Shown here piece by piece: positions 27,010 through 37,073 of a DNA stretch of 54,077 nt (within the stretch, counting starts at the first letter, position 1; each line of letters opens with the position of its first letter). The stretch is from an uncultured Myxococcales bacterium. GTDB taxonomy: Bacteria; Myxococcota_A; UBA9042; DTJE01. Under the pieces are notes generated by a model. That model saw nothing but the letters and a program-made list of their open reading frames with translations, was not told the origin of the DNA and made no database searches. The stretch lies in assembly GCA_903857665.1 (NCBI GenBank), contig CAIOFV010000102.1, positions 1 through 54,077 on the forward strand. Direction: 5' to 3'. The position numbers and the translations under genes were made by a program.

Positions 27010-27870
27010 TCACGGCAGGCGATGGCCCAGGATCGGGGCAAGGCGCACCTTCGCCTCGGCCGGGATGCGGGCCGGGTCGGTCATCACCGCGCCGGCGAGC
27101 GCCTCGTGGCACCGGCAGGGACCCGCCTCGTCGAGGCGGGCGATGGCGGCCAGGATCAACGACCGGGCCCGGCCGATCCCCAGGGACAGGCGGGCGATCA
27201 CCGCTTCGACCGACACGGCCTCCTCGGACTCGTGCCAGCAGTCGTAGTCCGTCGGGATCGCGAGGGTGGCGTAACAGATCTCGGCCTCCCGGGCCAGTTT
27301 GGCTTCGGTGGCGTTGGTCATGCCGATCACGTCCACGCCTGTCTGCCGATACATGAACGATTCGGCCCGGGACGAAAACTGCGGCCCTTCGATGCAGACG
27401 TAGGTGCCGCCCTGGATCACCTCGACGCCAGCCTCGGTCGCAACCTGCGCCAGCAACCCCCGCAGCGCCGGGCAGGTCGGATCGGCCATGGACACGTGGC
27501 CCACGATGCCGTTGCCGAAGAAGGTGGACGGGCGCGCCACGGTGCGGTCGATGAACTGGTCCACCAGCACCGGCGTGCCCAGCGTGATTTCCTGCTTCAT
27601 GCTGCCGACGGCGCTGACGGAAAAGATCCGCGAAACGCCCAGCGACTTCAGGGCCCACACGTTGGCGCGGTAGGGGACCTCGGTGGGGAGGTACCGGTGG
27701 CCCCGGCCGTGGCGCGGCAGGAACGCCAGGTCGCGACCGCCCAGGCGCCCGACCAGGATGACGTCCGATGTGGGGCCGAAGGGAGTCTCGACGGTCACTT
27801 CCCGGACGTCCTCGAACCCGTCCAGCAGGTACAGGCCCGAGCCGCCGATGATGCCGATGCCGTCCATCAT
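27010..27870 (-). CDS. mtnP: S-methyl-5'-thioadenosine phosphorylase
   Basis: 286 aa, trimeric purine phosphorylase family. GIIGGSGLY is the phosphate-loop start, FLPRHGRGHRYLPTEVPYRAN and GGTYVCIEGPQFSSRAES build the site, and GMTNATEAKLAREAEICYA favours methylthioadenosine over inosine/guanosine (the Asn/Asp substrate region reads TDYDCW). It recycles MTA to adenine and methylthioribose-1-phosphate. Two ATGs in a row (27870, 27867) follow a GAGGTGG site. First gene of the mtnP-pfkB-psd run. Confidence 0.92.
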   Translation of the reverse strand: MMDGIGIIGGSGLYLLDGFEDVREVTVETPFGPTSDVILVGRLGGRDLAFLPRHGRGHRYLPTEVPYRANVWALKSLGVSRIFSVSAVGSMKQEITLGTPVLVDQFIDRTVARPSTFFGNGIVGHVSMADPTCPALRGLLAQVATEAGVEVIQGGTYVCIEGPQFSSRAESFMYRQTGVDVIGMTNATEAKLAREAEICYATLAIPTDYDCWHESEEAVSVEAVIARLSLGIGRARSLILAAIARLDEAGPCRCHEALAGAVMTDPARIPAEAKVRLAPILGHRLP

Positions 27871-28078
27871 GTCATTCCACCTCGCTCACCACCAAAGTCG
27901 ATTTCGGAAAGGGGCGGGACGTCGGGGCGACGTGCCAGGAAGGAACGTGGCGGGTTTCAAAGGCGCGGAAACACGCGACGAAGGCCAGTTCCAGGCCGCG
28001 CATCCCGGCCATGGCACCCTCCGGGCCCGGCGCGTCCTCCGCGGGACCCGGCCCTCGGCCGGCCCACGGCGGGCACGG

Positions 28079-28345
28079 TCAGTCGTCGGCTTCTTCCTCG
28101 CCGGCGCCCAGATCTTCCTCGGTATCCACCTCGATGGACTTCTCGTCCAGTTCTTCGGGGATTTCTTCCTCTTCTTCCTCGATGTCGGCCGGCGGAAGGT
28201 CCTTGACCTCCTCGATGACCTTCGGCGGCTTGCTGACGTCAGCGCCGCACTTCGGGCACAGCGGCGGTGACCGGTGCATGTCGTAGAATTTGCAGCCGCA
28301 AGCGAAGCAGGAGTGCCGCTCGCCAAACTTCTCCCGATCGACCAT
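28079..28345 (-). CDS. FYDLN-type zinc-ribbon acidic protein
   Basis: 88 aa. Zinc ribbon with CFAC and CPKC pairs around KFYDMHRSPPLCPKCG, the hallmark of the TIGR02300/FYDLN_acid family, then a very acidic tail (about half Glu/Asp). Function of the family is unknown. An alternative reading is a small transcription-associated zinc ribbon. Start ATG at 28345 has a weak ribosome site. Confidence 0.85.
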   Translation of the reverse strand: MVDREKFGERHSCFACGCKFYDMHRSPPLCPKCGADVSKPPKVIEEVKDLPPADIEEEEEEIPEELDEKSIEVDTEEDLGAGEEEADD

Positions 28346-28550
28346 CGTCCGTCTACCTCGACAGGGTTAAGGGTCGCCCGTCTGGGCCCTATAGGGGCGC
28401 CGGTTTACCGGTTCCTGAGAATGTTGTCAAGGAACTCTGCCAATGTCGAACATCTGCGGAGCGGTTGGCCGGGGCCCCCCGTTCCCCCCGGCGACCGGCA
28501 ATCCTGCGCACTCCGGGCCCGGGAAACCCTTCTCTGCGGGTGCCCGCCCC

Positions 28551-30269
<1,719 letters not shown>

Positions 30270-30308
30270 CGCCCGGTTTCGTCGCGTTCGAGGTCACCGG
30301 TTCGAAGG

Positions 30309-30357
30309 ACGGCCGGTGCGGTTCCCGGGAAGGGGATCGCACCGGCCGTTTCCGTTT
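30309..30357 (+). terminator. Rho-independent terminator of groEL
   Basis: Perfect 12-bp stem ACGGCCGGTGCG/CGCACCGGCCGT (30309-30320 with 30338-30349), 17-nt loop, followed by TTTCCGTTT. Confidence 0.75.
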
Positions 30358-30390
30358 GGAGGGGGGAGCACCGACGGCCCTTCGCGTAAG

Positions 30391-30458
30391 CGTACCCGAC
30401 CCCGTACCCGTGGCCGTACCCGCTCCGGCCGGGCCCAACTCGGGTACGGGGTCGGGTA
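30391..30458. repeat. Inverted repeat with 12-nt periodic GTACCCG units
   Basis: The 18-nt arm TACCCGACCCCGTACCCG (30393-30410) is perfectly inverted at 30441-30458, around a 30-nt loop with its own GGCCG/CGGCC stem. In the left half GTACCCG occurs three times at 12-nt spacing (30392, 30404, 30416). It sits between the convergent groEL and ABC-F genes, just after the groEL terminator. Confidence 0.65.
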
Positions 30459-30491
30459 GGGGCACGTAATCACCCCGAAACCGCGAGTTCC

Positions 30492-32465
30492 TCAGTCCTC
30501 TTCCTCGGACTGCTCGGCCTTCGACAGCTCCTCGGCCGACGCGGTCCAGGCATCGTACAGCGCGTCCAGGGCGGCCCGCAGATCCTTCGCCTTCTGCCCG
30601 GTGACCCGCGCCTTTTCCACGTCGGCGTACAGGTCCGGCGACACCAGCGCCTCGTCCACCGTCCGCAGTTCGGTTTCCAGCAGTTCGATCCGGGCTTCGA
30701 ACGAGGTCACGCGGTCCTTGAGAGGCTTCAGGATCCGGTACATGCGATTCCGGCGCTCGGCCTCCCCGCGCTTGCGGTCCCGGTCCAGATCGCGCACGGT
30801 CGGCGCCAGGGCCACTCCATCGTCCTTCGGGGAGCCCGGCGACGGGGACGCGGAGGGGCGCGCCTTGGTCACGTAGTACGAGTAGTTCCCCTCGTACCGC
30901 GTCAGGCACCCGTCGCGCATCTCGAGGATCGCGCCGGCCACGTTGTCCATGAACCGCCGGTCGTGCGACGTGAACAGGATCGTGCCCTGGTGGCCCTTCA
31001 AGGCGTCCTCGAGGATCTCCCGGGACGCGATGTCGAGGTGGTTGGTCGGCTCGTCCATCACCAGCAGGCCGAACGGCTGCAGCAGCATGCGGCACAGCAT
31101 CAGGCGGGCCTTTTCGCCGCCCGACAGGCTGGCCACCTTCTTGTCGAAGTCGTCGGTGCCGAACAGGAACGCGCCCAGGATCGACCGGACGTGGGGCGCG
31201 GTGCCGTAGTCCGCAACCTCCAGCATCGTCTGCTGCGCGGTGCGATCGGCCTTCAGGATTTCGTACTGGTCCTGGGCGAAATACCCCACCCCCACCCCGT
31301 CGGCGAGGTGACGGGTGCCCTCGTCCGGCTGCGCAAGGCCCGCGACCAGCCGCAGCAGCGTGGACTTTCCCGCCCCGTTGACGCCCACCAGCGCGACGTG
31401 CTCGCCGCGATGCAGGCGCAGGTCCATGCCCTGAAACACCGTCTTCGGGCCGTACCGCCTCGCCACGCCGTCCAGGCCGACCACGAGGTCCGGGCTTCGC
31501 GGCGGCTGCGGGAACTGGAAGTGCACGCGTCGCACGCCCTCGGGGGGTTCCAGGCGTTCCAGCTTTTCCAGCATGCGCATGCGGGACTGCGCCACCGCCG
31601 CCCGGTCCTTGCGGACCTTGTTCGCGGCGATGAACTCCTCCTGATCCTTGATGTAGGCCTGCTGCTCCTCGTAGCGCTTCCAGGCCAGCTCGACGGCCTT
31701 GGCGCGCTCGGTGACGTAGCGGTCGTACACGGTCAGGTTCGGGTTGCCGCCGTAGTCGGTCGCGCCGCGGACCGACACCTCGACCACGCGGTCCACGGTG
31801 CGGTTCAGGAATTCGCGATCGTGGGCCACCAGCACCACGGCGCCGGGAAAGCCCTTCAGGTACTCCTCGAACCACAGCAGGCCTTCCAGGTCCAGGTGGT
31901 TCGTCGGCTCGTCCAGCAGCAGCAGGTCGGGGCGATCCAGCAGCAGCCGGGCCAGCTCCGCGCGCATCAGCAGGCCGCCCGACATCGTGCGCAGCGGCTT
32001 GTCGAAGTCCTCGTTCGGGAAGCCCAGGCCCGACAGCATGGACTCGGCCTGCTTGGGCAGCGAGTCGGCCTCCCGGTGGTGCAGGGCATCCTCGACCGCG
32101 GCCAGGCGATGGACCGTGACGTCGTCCGAGCGGCCCGCGTCCAGGTGCGCCAGCAGCGCGGCGCGCTCGTCCAGCAGCGGGCCCACGCCCCGGGACTCGC
32201 GCACGCAATAGTCGCGGATCCCCAGGTCCATGGCGCGGCTGGGATAGACCTCCTGGGGAAGGTAGCCGATGCGGATGCCCTTCTTGGCTTCGATGCGGCC
32301 CTTGTCGGGCGACACCTCGCCGGTCAGGATGCGGAACAGCGTGGTCTTGCCGGTGCCGTTGGGGCCCACCAGGCCGACCCGCTCGCGATCGCCCACGCGC
32401 AGGTTGACGCCTGCGAACAACCGTCGCGAACCGTAGGATTTGCTGACGTCGATCAGTTCGATCAT
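30492..32465 (-). CDS. ABC-F family ATPase (Uup/EttA-like)
   Basis: 657 aa. Two ABC domains on one chain with no membrane span: Walker A GPNGTGKTT and GVNGAGKST, signatures MSGG (degenerate) and LSGGE, Walker B DLLLLDEPTNHLD and LLVMDEPTNHLD. The linker between them (about 240-310) is the charged P-site-tRNA-interaction helix pair. A C-terminal coiled-coil (about 570-650) ends acidic. ABC-F proteins act on the ribosome, relieving stalls or giving antibiotic resistance; this one looks like a housekeeping Uup/YheS member. ATG 32465 is preferred to TTG 32486. Confidence 0.92.
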   Translation of the reverse strand: MIELIDVSKSYGSRRLFAGVNLRVGDRERVGLVGPNGTGKTTLFRILTGEVSPDKGRIEAKKGIRIGYLPQEVYPSRAMDLGIRDYCVRESRGVGPLLDERAALLAHLDAGRSDDVTVHRLAAVEDALHHREADSLPKQAESMLSGLGFPNEDFDKPLRTMSGGLLMRAELARLLLDRPDLLLLDEPTNHLDLEGLLWFEEYLKGFPGAVVLVAHDREFLNRTVDRVVEVSVRGATDYGGNPNLTVYDRYVTERAKAVELAWKRYEEQQAYIKDQEEFIAANKVRKDRAAVAQSRMRMLEKLERLEPPEGVRRVHFQFPQPPRSPDLVVGLDGVARRYGPKTVFQGMDLRLHRGEHVALVGVNGAGKSTLLRLVAGLAQPDEGTRHLADGVGVGYFAQDQYEILKADRTAQQTMLEVADYGTAPHVRSILGAFLFGTDDFDKKVASLSGGEKARLMLCRMLLQPFGLLVMDEPTNHLDIASREILEDALKGHQGTILFTSHDRRFMDNVAGAILEMRDGCLTRYEGNYSYYVTKARPSASPSPGSPKDDGVALAPTVRDLDRDRKRGEAERRNRMYRILKPLKDRVTSFEARIELLETELRTVDEALVSPDLYADVEKARVTGQKAKDLRAALDALYDAWTASAEELSKAEQSEEED

Positions 32466-32510
32466 CGGGCCGAAGGGTAGCGACAAGGCCCGCCCGGGTC
32501 AACGCCCCCG

Positions 32511-32542
32511 CCCGGGCGCGCAGGCGGAGTCGCCGGGTGCAT
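32511..32542. repeat. Palindromic element copy 3, internally deleted
   Basis: Begins with the same word as copies 1 and 2 (CCCGGGCGCGCAGGCGGAG), then jumps to the element's right end (TCGC then CGGGTGCAT). It looks like a copy that lost its central hairpin. Confidence 0.5.
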
Positions 32543-32638
32543 GCCGGGCACACGCCGGGTGCCCCTCGCGAGCGCCCCCGTGCCTTGTCAGCGGTCGGCG
32601 CCTGCTGCTATCCTGCCGGCGGCCAGGCCGGACAGGCG

Positions 32639-34324
32639 ATGGACGGGATCGAACCAGCACGTTCGCCATCGCTCGCACGGGCCATCCCGATGCTCCTGCT
32701 GGCCGCGTTCGCCTTCCAGGCCACGGCGGCGGCCCTCGATGACTCCGTCACGATCGACGAGTACTTCCACGTGCCGTTCGGCGTGCACCTGCTGGATACC
32801 GGCGACCTGACTCCGGACCTGATGAACCCTCCGCTGGGAAAGGCCCTCCTGGCCCTGCCCCTGGTCCTGTGGCCGGACGTGTTCACGTCGATCCACGGCG
32901 TTCCCGCGGGGTCCAAGGCGTGGGCGTTCCAGCAGGCGAACCGCGATCGGTACCAGTCCGTGATCCTGGCCTCGCGCCTGGTCGTCATCGCCGCGGCCCT
33001 GGCATTGGGCGTGCTGGTGTTCGCCTGGGCATCGAGGCTCTATGGCGGCACCGCCGGCGTCGTGGCCCTGGTCCTGTTCGCCTTCTCCTCCGAGCTGCTG
33101 GGCCAGGGCCACCTGGCGACCCTGGACCTCCTGGGGACCCTGTTCTTCACGCTGACATGCTTCGCCACCTGGCGCATGCTGGACCGACCCGGTCCCAGGG
33201 CCGCGCTGGCCCTCGGGACCAGCCTGGGCGTCGCCATCCTGATGAAACTGTCCTGCGTCGTGCTGATCCCGGTGGTCGTGCTGGCGCTGCTGGCAGGAGC
33301 GGTGCGCCACCGTCGTCCCGCCGCCTGGCTCGGGTTCGCCGCCCTCGCCGCGGGAACGGCGATCCTGGCCTTGAACCTGGGCTACGGGTTCGTCGGCACG
33401 GGCACGCCCCTGTCGGAGGCCCGGCTGACCCCGGGAGGGCCCCTGGCGGGCCTTGCGCAGCTTCTTCCGGGCCTGCCGCTGCCCGTTCCCGAGCCGCTGG
33501 TCCGGGGCCTCGACCTGACGACCACGTCCGGCTCCTCCGGCACGTCCGGCGAACCCACCTTCTTCCTGGCGGGCGAGTTGTCGGCGAAAGGCTGGTGGTA
33601 CTACCACCTCGCAGCCTTCGGCCTGAAGACCTCCCTGCCGCTCCTGCTCCTCGCCATCGCATCCGTCGTGCTGGTATTCCGCCGCAGGGTCATGAAGTCC
33701 GGGGAAGCCTGCCTGTTCGTCCCGGTCGCCGCCCTGTTCCTGGCAGCCGCGCTGACCGGCGCCCTGCAGATCGGCGTCCGCCACGTGATGGCCGCAGTGC
33801 CGCTGCTGATCATCCCGGCTGCGGGCGTTGCCGCTCCCGCGTTCGACCGCGCGATGGACGGCGGCACCCGGGGGCTGCGCCGCTTCGGACCGGCATTCCT
33901 CGTGGGCGCCCTGCTGTTCTGGCACGTCGCAGGCACGGTCGCCGTAGGCCCCCGGTATCTCCAGTTCTTCAACGAGATCGCAGGCGGGCCCGAAGGGGGC
34001 CACCGGTACCTGGTCGATTCGAACCTGGAATGCGGCCAGGATCTGATCCGCCTCAAGGACTGGCTGGACGAAAAGGGGCTGGCCGAGGTGCCCCTCGCGT
34101 ATTTCGGGCGCGTCGATCCGGCGGTCTACGGCATCCAGGCCGTTCCCCTCGATCGGGACACCCACGGGATCGCGGTGGTCTCGCCGACCTTCGTGGCCGG
34201 CCGCCCCTACTTCGGCAACCTGGACACCCAGCACGGCTGGCTGCCGGCAGGCACCTTCACCTGGCTGAAGGGCCATCCACCGATCGACCGCGTGGGAGCC
34301 CTCTTCGTGGTGCGCCTCCCCTGA
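32639..34324 (+). CDS. PMT-type membrane glycosyltransferase (GT-C fold)
   Basis: 561 aa, about ten TM spans, with the GT-C catalytic pair in the first loop (DDSVTIDEYFHVPFGVHLL: Asp and Glu) and NPPLGKALLALPLV. The distal region YLQFFNEIAGGPEGGHRYLVDSNLECGQDLIRLKDWL is shared with bacterial protein O-mannosyltransferase-like and dolichyl-phosphate-mannose transferases. It probably moves a sugar from a polyprenyl-phosphate donor to a protein or lipid on the periplasmic side. ATG at 32639 has only a weak ribosome site; an upstream in-frame start at 32537 lacks a signal anchor and overlaps the element. Confidence 0.77.
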   Translation: MDGIEPARSPSLARAIPMLLLAAFAFQATAAALDDSVTIDEYFHVPFGVHLLDTGDLTPDLMNPPLGKALLALPLVLWPDVFTSIHGVPAGSKAWAFQQANRDRYQSVILASRLVVIAAALALGVLVFAWASRLYGGTAGVVALVLFAFSSELLGQGHLATLDLLGTLFFTLTCFATWRMLDRPGPRAALALGTSLGVAILMKLSCVVLIPVVVLALLAGAVRHRRPAAWLGFAALAAGTAILALNLGYGFVGTGTPLSEARLTPGGPLAGLAQLLPGLPLPVPEPLVRGLDLTTTSGSSGTSGEPTFFLAGELSAKGWWYYHLAAFGLKTSLPLLLLAIASVVLVFRRRVMKSGEACLFVPVAALFLAAALTGALQIGVRHVMAAVPLLIIPAAGVAAPAFDRAMDGGTRGLRRFGPAFLVGALLFWHVAGTVAVGPRYLQFFNEIAGGPEGGHRYLVDSNLECGQDLIRLKDWLDEKGLAEVPLAYFGRVDPAVYGIQAVPLDRDTHGIAVVSPTFVAGRPYFGNLDTQHGWLPAGTFTWLKGHPPIDRVGALFVVRLP

Positions 34325-34420
34325 AGGGACGCATGTGCTCGCGGGGTGTCACCGCTCGCGGGGTTGTCGCGAACCCTCAACTCTGGCACCCTTCCGCTGG
34401 GTTCGGAGTCGGGAGGTTTC

Positions 34421-35080
34421 ATGCCGCTGAAGATCGCCCCGTCCATCATCGCCGGGGATCAGTCCGACCTGGGTCGGGAGGTCCGCGCCATCACGGACGC
34501 CGGCGCGGACCTCGTCCACATCGACGTGATGGACGGCCACTTCGTTCCCAACCTGACCGTGGGCCCCGGCGTGGTGAAGGCCCTGCGCCCCCACAGTCCC
34601 CTTCCGTTCGATTGCCACCTGATGCTGTCCGAGCCGGGCCGCTACGTGAAGGCCTTCGCCGATGCGGGCGCCAACCGGCTCTCGGTCCACGCGGAGGCCC
34701 AGGGCGCGGCCGACGCGCTGCGGGCGATCCGCGAGCTGCGCATGGTGCCGGGCATCGCGATCAACCCGGAAACGCCCGTCGATCGCCTGCTGAGGTTCTT
34801 CCCCCTGGTGGACTTCGTGGTCGTGATGACGGTGCACCCGGGATTCTACGGCCAGGCGCTCATTGCCGAAGCGCTTGACAAGGTACCCGTGTTGAAGCAT
34901 CATCTCCGGGCTTTTGGACGGGACGTCGCCATCCTCGTGGACGGTGGGGTGTCCGTCGGGAACGCGGCCGACGTTGCCGCCGCCGGCGCCGACGAGGTGG
35001 TGGCGGGCGCGGCCGTGTTCAAGGCTCCCGACTACCGGCAGGCCATCGAGGCCCTCCGGAAGGCGGGTGCCGGATCCTGA
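34421..35080 (+). CDS. rpe: Ribulose-phosphate 3-epimerase
   Basis: 219 aa TIM barrel. Metal and catalytic residues are visible: HIDVMDGHFVPN (His, Asp), DCHLML (His) and ILVDGGVSVGNA (Asp), plus MTVHPGFYGQ. It interconverts ribulose-5-phosphate and xylulose-5-phosphate in the pentose phosphate pathway. GGGAGG 6 nt before ATG 34421 rules out the longer reading from 34346. The gene ends 4 nt before a tRNA gene. Confidence 0.95.
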   Translation: MPLKIAPSIIAGDQSDLGREVRAITDAGADLVHIDVMDGHFVPNLTVGPGVVKALRPHSPLPFDCHLMLSEPGRYVKAFADAGANRLSVHAEAQGAADALRAIRELRMVPGIAINPETPVDRLLRFFPLVDFVVVMTVHPGFYGQALIAEALDKVPVLKHHLRAFGRDVAILVDGGVSVGNAADVAAAGADEVVAGAAVFKAPDYRQAIEALRKAGAGS

Positions 35081-35084
35081 CAAT

Positions 35085-35158
35085 CGGGGCGTAGCGCAGC
35101 CTGGTAGCGCACATGGTTCGGGACCATGGAGTCGCTGGTTCAAATCCAGTCGCCCCGA
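35085..35158 (+). tRNA. tRNA-Pro (anticodon CGG)
   Basis: 74 nt. Acceptor stem CGGGGCG/CGCCCCG with discriminator A at 35158; D-arm GCGCAGCCTGGTAGCGC; anticodon stem CATGG/CCATG with loop TTCGGGA, so positions 34-36 are CGG; T-arm CTGG-TTCAAAT-CCAG. CCA is not encoded. It starts 4 nt after the rpe stop and ends 17 nt before the next ATG, with no visible promoter of its own. Confidence 0.95.
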
Positions 35159-35175
35159 CCGATCGGAAACCTCGG

Positions 35176-35604
35176 ATGAAGACGTTGCTCCGAAGCATCG
35201 GTGCGCTTGCGGCCTTCCTGCTGGCAGGCCTCCTGGTCGCCTGCGCGCCGGACCGCTCCTCGGGGCCGGACGCCGAGCGCCACACCGCCACGTACCTCGA
35301 AAACGGCAAGTGGGTCACGGACTCCGTCGATCAAGGCGCTGGCGATACCACGGACTGGAAGGTGCTGGTCCTGGAAGACACGGGCTTCCTGACGCTGGAA
35401 CTGGTCTTCGACGACCCTTCGGCCAACGTCACGGTGGAACTGTTCGATCGCTTCGGCAAGCCCATGGCCCGGGCGACGCACCGCGCTGGTGACGGCCCCC
35501 AGTTGAAACTGACCACTGACGTCGGCATCGGGAAGGTGTTCGCGCGGATCACCGCAGGCAAGGGCACGAAGACCGGGTACACGATCAAGGCCTCGGTCCG
35601 CTGA
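35176..35604 (+). CDS. Small lipoprotein of unknown function
   Basis: 142 aa. Lipobox LLVAC (Cys at about residue 23), then a single beta-rich domain (TLELVFDDPSANVTVELFDR) that looks like a small jelly-roll or pre-peptidase C-terminal type sandwich. The start is 18 nt after the tRNA. No partner is evident; converges with def 21 nt away. Confidence 0.6.
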   Translation: MKTLLRSIGALAAFLLAGLLVACAPDRSSGPDAERHTATYLENGKWVTDSVDQGAGDTTDWKVLVLEDTGFLTLELVFDDPSANVTVELFDRFGKPMARATHRAGDGPQLKLTTDVGIGKVFARITAGKGTKTGYTIKASVR

Positions 35605-35625
35605 CCCCCGCTTCCGCCGACATCA

Positions 35626-36189
35626 TCACCCCTCGTCCTCATGGCCTTCGGGAACGCCGTCCGTCCTCGCGTGGAACCGCGAGAATTCGCGCGTGAACTG
35701 GAAGGTCTTCATGTCCCCGATGCGTTCCACGTAAAGAACGCCGTCCAGGTGGTCGGCCTCGTGCTGGACCGCGGCGGCAGGAAAGCCCTCGAACTCCTGC
35801 TGGTGCGCGATCCCGTCGGGGGCCGTCCAGGCGACATGCACCTTCCGCGGACGCTCCACCTGGCCGATGAGGTCTGGGACCGACAGGCAGCCCTCCCAGT
35901 TCTGCATCGTTTCATCGGTGATCGGCGTGACCACCGGGTTGATCATGGCCGTGCGCGGGATGGCCGGGTCGCGCGGATCGCGAAGGCCGGCGGGGACCTC
36001 CAGCACGATCAGGCGCAGGGAGACGTGCACCTGGGGCGCCGCCAGGCCGATGCCCTCGTACTCGTCCATCGTGTCGAACATGTCGGCGAGGATCTGACCC
36101 AGGACCCCCGAAGCGATCTCCCGGCCGGTGACCTCGCGGGCAGGCTGCCGCAGCACCGGGTGTCCCATCCGTGCAACCTTCAGGATCAT
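35626..36189 (-). CDS. def: Peptide deformylase
   Basis: 187 aa. All three motifs are present: GIGLAAPQ, EGCLSVP (metal-binding Cys) and QHEADHLDG (the HExxH metal and catalytic residues). It removes formyl groups from nascent proteins on the ribosome. ATG at 36189 has GGAGG upstream; the much longer in-frame reading upstream is not coding. Divergent from the Hxs-like operon. No fmt gene is adjacent. Confidence 0.96.
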   Translation of the reverse strand: MILKVARMGHPVLRQPAREVTGREIASGVLGQILADMFDTMDEYEGIGLAAPQVHVSLRLIVLEVPAGLRDPRDPAIPRTAMINPVVTPITDETMQNWEGCLSVPDLIGQVERPRKVHVAWTAPDGIAHQQEFEGFPAAAVQHEADHLDGVLYVERIGDMKTFQFTREFSRFHARTDGVPEGHEDEG

Positions 36190-36326
36190 GGAGGGCCTCC
36201 TCGAACGACCGAGCCACCGGACACGCCCAGGACGGCTTCGTCCTGGGCGGCTCCATGGTCGCATGGAGACGGGGAGGCGGACAAGGCGAAGGGCCACGCA
36301 GGGCGCGCCGCAACGGCCTGGGCGCC

Positions 36327-36356
36327 TTGACATCCGCGGCCCGCGGTTGATATCGT
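36327..36356 (+). promoter_or_regulatory. Promoter of the Hxs-like operon with a palindrome in its spacer
   Basis: TTGACA (36327-36332), 18-nt spacer, TATCGT (36351-36356), 112 nt before the first ATG. The spacer holds a perfect CCGCGG-C-CCGCGG repeat (36334-36346), well placed for a repressor or twisting activator. The rest of the 279-nt gap shows no gene. Confidence 0.55.
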
Positions 36357-36468
36357 ATCGCGCACGCCAGATGGCGTCGACGAAGGCCTGGCCCCGCGAG
36401 CCCACCAAGCCTCGCCAATCCAAGGGGTTCAGGTTGTCCGGCCTTTCAAGCATACGGAGGCCTCGAAG

Positions 36469-37044
36469 ATGCCCGCGACCAAGGCTCCTGCGACCCGGTC
36501 GACCAAGGCCCGTGCGGCCGACGGCCCGGGATTCGTGAGCGTCCACAAGTCCCTGTATCCGACCGACGTCCTTTTCGGAACCGCGTTCGCGTTCCTGGAC
36601 CGGTGCTACGTGCACCTGGACGTGGAGGACGCGGACCGGATCCGGATCGAATTGACCCCGCGGCCGGGTTCCGGGATGTCGGCGACCGAAATGGCCGGCG
36701 AGTTCACGAACGAACTGATCAACCAGGCCCTGCGCTTCAAGCTGGCGAAACAGACCGAGAAGGTCCGCACGATGATCGTGGGCCGGGCGATCGGGGAAGC
36801 GCAGCCGTACGATTCCATGTCCGACCAGCAACGCGACGGGGGACCCGACCGCGGGCCCGACGGCGGGCCCGACACGTACCAGATCCCGGACCTGCCCCCC
36901 GAGGTCGCGAAACTGCTGGCCGAGGAGGACGACGGTCTGGACTTCCTCGATGACCCCCTTGGCATCGCAGTCCCCTGGGAAGAGAAGTACGGCAAGAAGA
37001 AGGACGGCGAGAACAAGGCCGACAAGGAGCCTGAGGGCACGTGA
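36469..37044 (+). CDS. hxsD: HxsD-like protein 1, with acidic GPD-repeat extension
   Basis: 191 aa. A Lys/Ala-rich leader (1-22) precedes an HxsD-like domain (about 24-110): KSLYPTDVLFGTAFAFLDRCYVHLD and the family's distal motif, here NELINQALRFKLAKQTEKVRTMI. The family description I know names this motif LLNDYxLRE. It then has an unusual C-terminal extension: three Gly-Pro-Asp units at 4-residue spacing (about 125-135), an acidic segment and a Lys/Glu tail. HxsD is a small accessory protein of the His-Xaa-Ser radical-SAM modification system, perhaps acting as peptide chaperone. GGAGG 8 nt before ATG 36469. First gene of a four-gene run. Confidence 0.62.
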   Translation: MPATKAPATRSTKARAADGPGFVSVHKSLYPTDVLFGTAFAFLDRCYVHLDVEDADRIRIELTPRPGSGMSATEMAGEFTNELINQALRFKLAKQTEKVRTMIVGRAIGEAQPYDSMSDQQRDGGPDRGPDGGPDTYQIPDLPPEVAKLLAEEDDGLDFLDDPLGIAVPWEEKYGKKKDGENKADKEPEGT

Positions 37045-37073
37045 CGCCCCGGGCACCTTGAATGGAGTTCGCA

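Noticed and set aside
34336..34380. Short duplicated CTCGCGGGGTTGTC-like words before rpe
   Set aside because: Only two imperfect copies of about 11 nt, not enough for a repeat call.
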